Below are positions 58,543 through 64,000 of a stretch of 64,000 bases of DNA, in pieces. Position 1 is the stretch's first letter; each line of letters opens with the position of its first letter. Source of the stretch: Actinernus sp. WN-2022. Taxonomy: Eukaryota > Cnidaria > Anthozoa > Actiniaria > Actinernidae. The notes beneath the pieces were generated by a model. It worked only from the letters and a program-made list of their open reading frames with translations. It was not told where the DNA came from and did not search any database. The stretch covers positions 105,193,321 to 105,257,320 of the forward strand of contig JAOWCC010001634.1 of the NCBI GenBank assembly GCA_030867875.1, written 5' to 3'. A program made the translations under genes and the position numbers.

Positions 58543-58865
58543 ATACAATAAATGAACTATAGTAGTAAATAATACCTTATAAACATGTTTCTCTAATAGG
58601 AAGTTAAATGTAAAAAATATAACAAAAAAAATAGTACAACGAAACTGTTCTAATCCGTAAAAAAGCGGTAGAAACCGGTCTCTTAATATAATGTATAAAT
58701 ACAATAAATAAACTCTAGTAGAATACTAAATGCCGTGTTTTGGCCCACGTTGCATTTTTTTGTTGTATTTTCAACTAATGGACCCCGAACGAAGTGAGGA
58801 TGTCCATTAGATGAAAAAAATAAAAATATATAACGTGGGCCAGAACAGGCATTTGATATACTACT
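58543..58865. repeat. Right TIR of truncated Polinton copy 1
   Basis: Matches 51306-51627 with few changes, including the terminal palindrome. No left TIR is present, so this fragment has only one Polinton end. Confidence 0.92.
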
Positions 58866-61800
58866 GCTCCTTTCATATTTATACGGCGCAATGAAAAATC
58901 TTAATTTGAGCTCTCAAGCAGGAATCTGTTCGTTTAAAACTTTTGACGGCGCAATTAAAAATCTTAATTGAAGCTCTCACAATTTTGCAGTTCTGCGAAA
59001 ACCTTAATTTTTTAGGTTGCAAGCAGAAATCTTTGATTGGAAATTATAAGACGCAATGAAAAATCTTAATCTCTTGATTTGGAAATATTACGGCGGAATG
59101 AAAATTATAAGGCGCAATGAAAAATCTTAATCTCTTGATTTGGAAATTTGACGGCGGAATGAAAATTTATAATTTTAGCCACCAACCACGAACCGCTCCT
59201 TTCATATTTATACGGCGCAATGAAAAATCTTAATTTGAGCTCTCAAGCTGGAATCTGTTCGTTTTAAACTTTTGACGGCGCAATTAAAAATCTTAATTGA
59301 AGCTCTCACAATTTTGCAGTTCTGCGAAAACCTTAATATTAGATTGGAAGCAGAAATCTTTGATTGGAAATTATCAGACGCAATGAAAAATCTTAATCTC
59401 CTGATTGGGAAATATTACGGCGGAATGAAAATTTATAATTTTAGCCACCAACCACGAATCCCTCCTTTCATATTTATAGGGCGCATTGAAAATCTTAATT
59501 TGAGCTCTCAAGCAGGAATCTGTTCGTTTCAAACTTTGCAGCTCTGCGAAAACCTTAATTTTAGATTGCGTTAGCACCAACTCTTCGATTGAAAATTATT
59601 AGGCGCAATGAAAAATCTTAATCTCTTGATATGGAAATTTGACGGCGAAATGAATATTTATAATTTTAGCCACCAACCACGAATCCCTCCTTTCATATTT
59701 ATGCGGCGCAATGAAAAATCTTAATTTGAGCTCTCAAGCAGGAATCTGTTCGTTTCAAACTTTGCAGCTCTGCGAAAACCTTAATTTTAGATTGCGTTAG
59801 CACCAACTCTTCGATTGAAAATTATAACGCGCAATGAAAAATCTTAATCTCTTGATATGGAAATTTGACGGCGAAATGAAAATTTTAAGGCGCAATGAAA
59901 AATCTTAATCTCTTGATTTGGAAATTAGACGGCGGAATGAAAATTTATAATTTTAGCCACCAACCACGAACCGCTCCTTTCATATTTACACGGCGCAATG
60001 AAAAATCTAAATTTGAGCTCTCAAGTAGGAATCTGTTCGTTTTAAACTTTTGACGGCGCAATTAAAGCTCTCACAATTTTGCAGTTCTGCGAAAACCTTA
60101 ATTTTTGATTGGAAGCAGAAATCTTTGATTGGAAATTATAAGACGCAAACAAAAATCTTAATCTCTTGATTTGGAAATATTACGGCGGAATGAAAATTAT
60201 AAGGCGCAATGAAAAATATTAATCTCTTGATTTGGAAATTTGACGGCGGAATGAAAATTTATAATTTTAGCCACCAACCACGAACCGCTCCTTTCATATT
60301 TATACGGCGCATTGAAAAATCTTAATTTGAGCTCTCAAGCTGGAATCTGTTCGTTTTAAACTTTTGACGGCGCAATTAAAAATCTTAATTGAAGCTCTCA
60401 CAATTTTGCAGTTCTGCGAAAACCTTAATATTAGATTGGAAGCAGAAATCTTTGATTGGAAATTATCAGACGCAATGAAAAATCTTAATCTCCTGATTGG
60501 GAAATATTACGGCGGAATGAAAATTTATAATTTTAGCCACCAACCACGAATCCCTCCTTTCATATTTATAGGGCGCATTGAAAATCTTAATTTGAGCTCT
60601 CAAGCAGGAATCTGTTCGTTTCAAACTTTGCAGCTCTGCGAAAACCTTAATTTTAGATTGCGTTAGCACCAACTCTTCGATTGAAAATTATAAGGCGCAA
60701 TGAAAAATCTTAATCTCTTGATATGGAAATTTGACGGCGAAATGAATATTTATAATTTTAGCCACCAACCACGAATCCCTCCTTTCATATTTATGCGGCG
60801 CAATGAAAAATCTTAATTTGAGCTCTCAAGCAGGAATCTGTTCGTTTCAAACTTTGCAGCTCTGCGAAAACCTTAATTTTAGATTGCTTTAGCACCAACT
60901 CTTCGATTGAAAATTATAACGCGCAATGAAAAATCTTAATCTCTTGATATGGAAATTTGACGGCGAAATGAAAATTTTAAGGCGCAATGAAAAATCTTAA
61001 TCTCTTCATTTGGAAATTTGACGGCGGAATGAAAATTTATAATTTTAGCCACCAACCACGAACCGCTCCTTTCATATTTACACGGCGCAATGAAAAATCT
61101 TAATTTGAGCTCTCAAGTAGGAATCTGTTCGTTTTAAACTTTTGACGGCGCAATTAAAGCTCTCACAATTTTGCAGTTCTGCGAAAACCTTATTTTTTTA
61201 CGTTGCAAGCAGAAATCTTTGATTGGAAATTATAAGACGCAATGAAAAATCTTAATCTCCTGATTGGGAAATATTACGACGGAATGAAAATTTATAATTT
61301 TAGCCACCAACCACGAATCCCTCCTTTCATATTTATAGGGCGCATTGAAAATCTTAATTTGAGCTCTCAAGCAGTAATCTGTTCGTTTTAAACTTTTGAC
61401 GACGCAATTAAAAATCTTAATTGAAGCTCTCACAATTTTGCAGTTCTGCGAAAACCTTATTTTTTTAGGTTGCAAGCAGAAATCTTTGATTGGAAATTAT
61501 AAGACGCAATGAAAAATCTTAATCTCTTCATTTGGAAATATTACCGCGGAATGAAAATTATAAGGCGCAATGAAAAATCTTAATCTCTTGATTTGGAAAT
61601 TTGACGGCGGAATGAAAATTTATAATTTTAGCCACCAACCACGAACCGCTCCTTTCATATTTATACGGCGCAATGAAAAATCTTAATTTGAGCTCTCAAG
61701 CTGGAATCTGTTCGTTTTAAACTTTTGACGGCGCAATTAAAAATCTTAATTGAAGCTCTCACAATTTTGAAGTTCTGCGAAAACCTTAATTTTAGATTGG

Positions 61801-61879
61801 AAGCAGAAATCTTTGATTGGAAATTATAAGACGCAAAGAAAAAGCTTAATCTCTTGATATGGAAATTTGACGGCGAAAT
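58866..61879. repeat. AT-rich satellite between fragment copies
   Basis: The four-block satellite again. Units recur about 1092 bp apart: matching frames at 59272 and 60364 share the TATTAGATTGGAAGCAG variant. The sequence just after 58865 repeats that after 51627. No genes. Confidence 0.95.
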
Positions 61880-62167
61880 AGTGATTGGTTTACCACTTGG
61901 TGTTATTGGTGGCTTATGTGGATTAATTTCAGCATCTACGACCATTGGAGCTAAAAAATTAGGAATAATAATACGATTCGTGATCTAGTATCGAAAGCCT
62001 TGCATGATGAAAATATATCTGACTCTGAATACAGTATCATCCTCGCTGAAGCAGATAAATACGAGATTATGAGGTCTGAAATTCGCCGAGAGACTCAAGG
62101 ACAAATAAGCGAAAAAAACGTGGAACAAATTCGCTCATCTTCGTTCACAGTCGGTGAATCATTTTAA
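61880..62167 (+). pseudogene. 3' fragment of Polinton membrane-protein gene, copy 2
   Basis: Same content and same left junction as 56291-56578. One substitution changes ACTGAAGG to ACTCAAGG. No start codon or promoter. Confidence 0.85.
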
Positions 62168-62298
62168 GAATGTTTCTATAGTGTTCCTTGTCCTTTTTAC
62201 ATTAGTAATAGTGTGTTTTGAAATTTTCTAGAGATGAATTTTGATGTTTAAATCGTAAACGGCTGATTCAAGGCGCTTTGAAAGTAATTATGTAAAAA

Positions 62299-62628
62299 TG
62301 CGGTCCGACAAGGACCGGTTTGGTAATTCAGTATAAATTATGTAAGAATGCGGTCCGACAAGGACCGGTTTGATAATTCAGTATAAATTATGTATGAATG
62401 CGGTCCGGCAATGACCGGTTTGGTAATTCAGTATAAATTATGTAAGAATGCGGTCCGGCAAGGACCGGTTTGGTAATTCAGTATAAATTATGTAAGAATA
62501 CGGTCCGACAAGGACCGGTTTGATAATTCAGTATAAATTATGTAAGAATGCGGTCCGGCAAGGACCGGTATGGTAATTCAGTATAAATTATGTAAGAATG
62601 CGGTCCGACAAGGACCGTTTTCGTAATT
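62299..62628. repeat. Hairpin minisatellite, fragment copy 2
   Basis: Seven 50-bp units with the same order and unit variants as the other two arrays. Confidence 0.95.
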
Positions 62629-62694
62629 GACATACAATAAAAACTATTTGTGTACATAGCACGTTGAAATTGTTTTTCCCCAGTTCTTCCTCTA

Positions 62695-63651
62695 TCAGGA
62701 TTTGTTCTTCTTGTGTATTTCACTATCGCTAGTTAGACCGTGTCTCATATAGATGGGCTCAAAGTGGGAATTGTAAGCAATCAACTCATTGATAAAACGC
62801 ACGACCGAACCCTTATGTATACCACACCGTTTAACAACGTCAATAAGAGACATACGAGATCCCGAACGATGTAGTACCTCGTAACTTGCTCCAACGACTT
62901 TAGTTCGAAGTATAGAGCTGGTACCTATATTGTTTTCTATTGCCGTATGAACAATCTCATAGACTATTTGTTGGACATTCTTAGGTACTCCTTGGGGGTC
63001 GAGTTTAGCAAAAGTCGTTGCAATGTGAGCAGCTATTCGATCGGTATTCAAATCTATATCGATCTTATCGTCATCATGTAGAGAACGTATAAAGACATTT
63101 CCACGACATATGCTTTTATTGTTTAGTTGCATAAAACGAGCGACCTCTCCTTTAGATCGAATGAACCCACATTGTATACATGCTTGATAAAGTATAGCAG
63201 CTAAAATAGTTCGTTTCGCATAGCTACGTTTGATACAAACTTTATGTACTTGAATGAATGCATCGGCTACGATTACTAATACATTTGTGGGAAACGAGAG
63301 GTCGCAATTTAGTTTATAAATAGTGTTGTATGCATGTAGTTCTCGCATAATCGTTCGTAGTTGTAAATCTTTGTTATCGCTTTGCTTTGGGATTGTGCGG
63401 TCTAGATCATGTTGATACCGAAAGCTATCCGGCCCTACTATGCGTAACCGAGTAGTAAGATCGATAGTTGTTTCTTCACATGATTCAGTCTCGGAAACAA
63501 GACCACAGGTGGGACATATGAATTCCGTTCCTTGCATTTCCATCGGGTATAGACATTCGGAACATGTTTCACCAGTGTTAATATGTAACCGTGGTTTGAT
63601 ATGTAGGCTTGCACAAATTTCTGAACCAAGTAATCTAATAAGGTCATCCAT
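62695..63651 (-). CDS. TFIIB-like transcription initiation factor, intact copy 2
   Basis: 318 residues from the ATG at 63651 (MDDLIRLLGSEI), domain layout as at 57106-58062. It differs from that copy at a handful of residues (for example YKLNCDL against YKQNCDL, RIAAHIA against RIAPHIA, FIRSKGE against FILSKGE). All four zinc-ribbon cysteines and both cyclin-like repeats are kept. The 62-bp duplication of the full-length element is absent. Confidence 0.78.
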   Translation of the reverse strand: MDDLIRLLGSEICASLHIKPRLHINTGETCSECLYPMEMQGTEFICPTCGLVSETESCEETTIDLTTRLRIVGPDSFRYQHDLDRTIPKQSDNKDLQLRTIMRELHAYNTIYKLNCDLSFPTNVLVIVADAFIQVHKVCIKRSYAKRTILAAILYQACIQCGFIRSKGEVARFMQLNNKSICRGNVFIRSLHDDDKIDIDLNTDRIAAHIATTFAKLDPQGVPKNVQQIVYEIVHTAIENNIGTSSILRTKVVGASYEVLHRSGSRMSLIDVVKRCGIHKGSVVRFINELIAYNSHFEPIYMRHGLTSDSEIHKKNKS

Positions 63652-63782
63652 ACTAGTTGTATACCATATGCCTGTCAATTGTCCAATTGTTTGTTTGTTT
63701 AAAAAAAAAGAAAAAAAATGAAGAGATGTCGCATAACAATTTCTCTTCATTCTTTTTTCTTTTTTTTTTCGTATCGTGATTT

Positions 63783-64000
63783 CTACTTATCCTCCGATTC
63801 TACTACATTTAGATCTTTATCACTAATGGAGAGGTCATCCAATGCATTATAGAGATTGTGAATGTCCACCACATTTGGATCTTTCTCGTGATTCTCTAAT
63901 TCCTTTAGACGTATGAGGTTCGCCAACTCACTAGCCTCCTTAGCTATTTTCTCATTGAGTTTCTTCTTATTGTGAATGATACGGAGTCGAGGTGCACCAC
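63783..64000 (-). CDS. Small zinc-ribbon protein, copy 2 (5' end outside window)
   Basis: C-terminal two-thirds of the same protein as at 50957-51289. The stop is at 63783. The window ends within the ribbon region, so the start lies beyond it. Confidence 0.7.
   Translation of the reverse strand, partial: GAPRLRIIHNKKKLNEKIAKEASELANLIRLKELENHEKDPNVVDIHNLYNALDDLSISDKDLNVVESEDK

Larger units (their letters stand above)
56291..58865. mobile_element. Truncated Polinton, right end only, copy 1
   Basis: Matches 48992-51627 of the full element at about 99% (lacking the 62-bp duplication, with one extra A in a run near 58622). It begins inside the membrane-protein gene at AGTGATTGGTTTACC, directly after satellite ACGGCGAAAT, and ends at the same right tip followed by the same satellite GCTCCTTTCAT. 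AAT is shared at the left join. It carries the hairpin array, intact TFIIB-like and zinc-ribbon genes, and the right TIR. Confidence 0.95.
61880..64000. mobile_element. Truncated Polinton, right end only, copy 2 (runs off window)
   Basis: It starts at the same internal Polinton base as copy 1 (AGTGATTGG after CGGCGAAAT), 5589 bp downstream of it, and continues to the window end inside the zinc-ribbon gene. It differs from copy 1 by scattered substitutions only. The satellite upstream of the join is of a different unit type from that before copy 1. Confidence 0.95.

Overview
The window is metazoan nuclear DNA. It is mostly an AT-rich tandem satellite carrying three nested mobile-element stories. 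A CR1/L2-type LINE with a microsatellite 3' tail, a full-length Maverick/Polinton, a TTAA-flanked DNA transposon with exon-like host sequence, and a small TA-flanked MITE together suggest an aquatic invertebrate. The Polinton gene set reminds me of cnidarian Polintons, but that is recollection and not a search result.

Layout. Bases 1-31771 are satellite built from four related short blocks (about 61, 63, 101 and 41 bp, roughly 266 bp together). These are arranged into higher-order repeats whose period changes along the array (1880, 881, 1414, 1702 and 2648 bp). One 5'-truncated LINE interrupts it at 19418-20510. Bases 31777-51627 are a 19.85-kb Polinton with about 325-bp terminal inverted repeats and a 5-bp target duplication cut in satellite sequence. 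Its genes, left to right, are: protein-primed DNA polymerase B (+); retroviral-type integrase (-); three small membrane-protein genes (-); a gene split by a 4.99-kb TTAA-flanked transposon (-); packaging ATPase (-); probable major capsid protein (-); a coiled-coil/membrane protein (+); a large conserved protein (-); probable minor capsid protein (+); a hydrophobic membrane protein (+); a TFIIB-like transcription factor (-); and a small zinc-ribbon protein (-). Bases 51628-64000 are more satellite, with two copies of the right-hand 2.6 kb of the Polinton embedded in it. Both start at exactly the same internal Polinton base.

State of the genes. The polymerase, integrase, several small membrane genes, the large conserved gene and the TFIIB-like gene of the full element carry frameshifts, in-frame stops, an insertion or a 62-bp duplication. 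The ATPase, both capsid candidates, one small membrane gene and the zinc-ribbon gene remain open. The TFIIB-like gene is intact only in the two satellite-embedded fragments.

How the parts fit. The polymerase and integrase would copy and insert the element. The ATPase and capsid proteins would make and fill a particle. The TFIIB-like and zinc-ribbon proteins look like an element-encoded transcription module sitting beside one TIR, and that module is now being amplified by satellite turnover. The most unusual points are this module, its amplification, the seven-unit hairpin minisatellite beside it, and the large palindromes at the Polinton tips.
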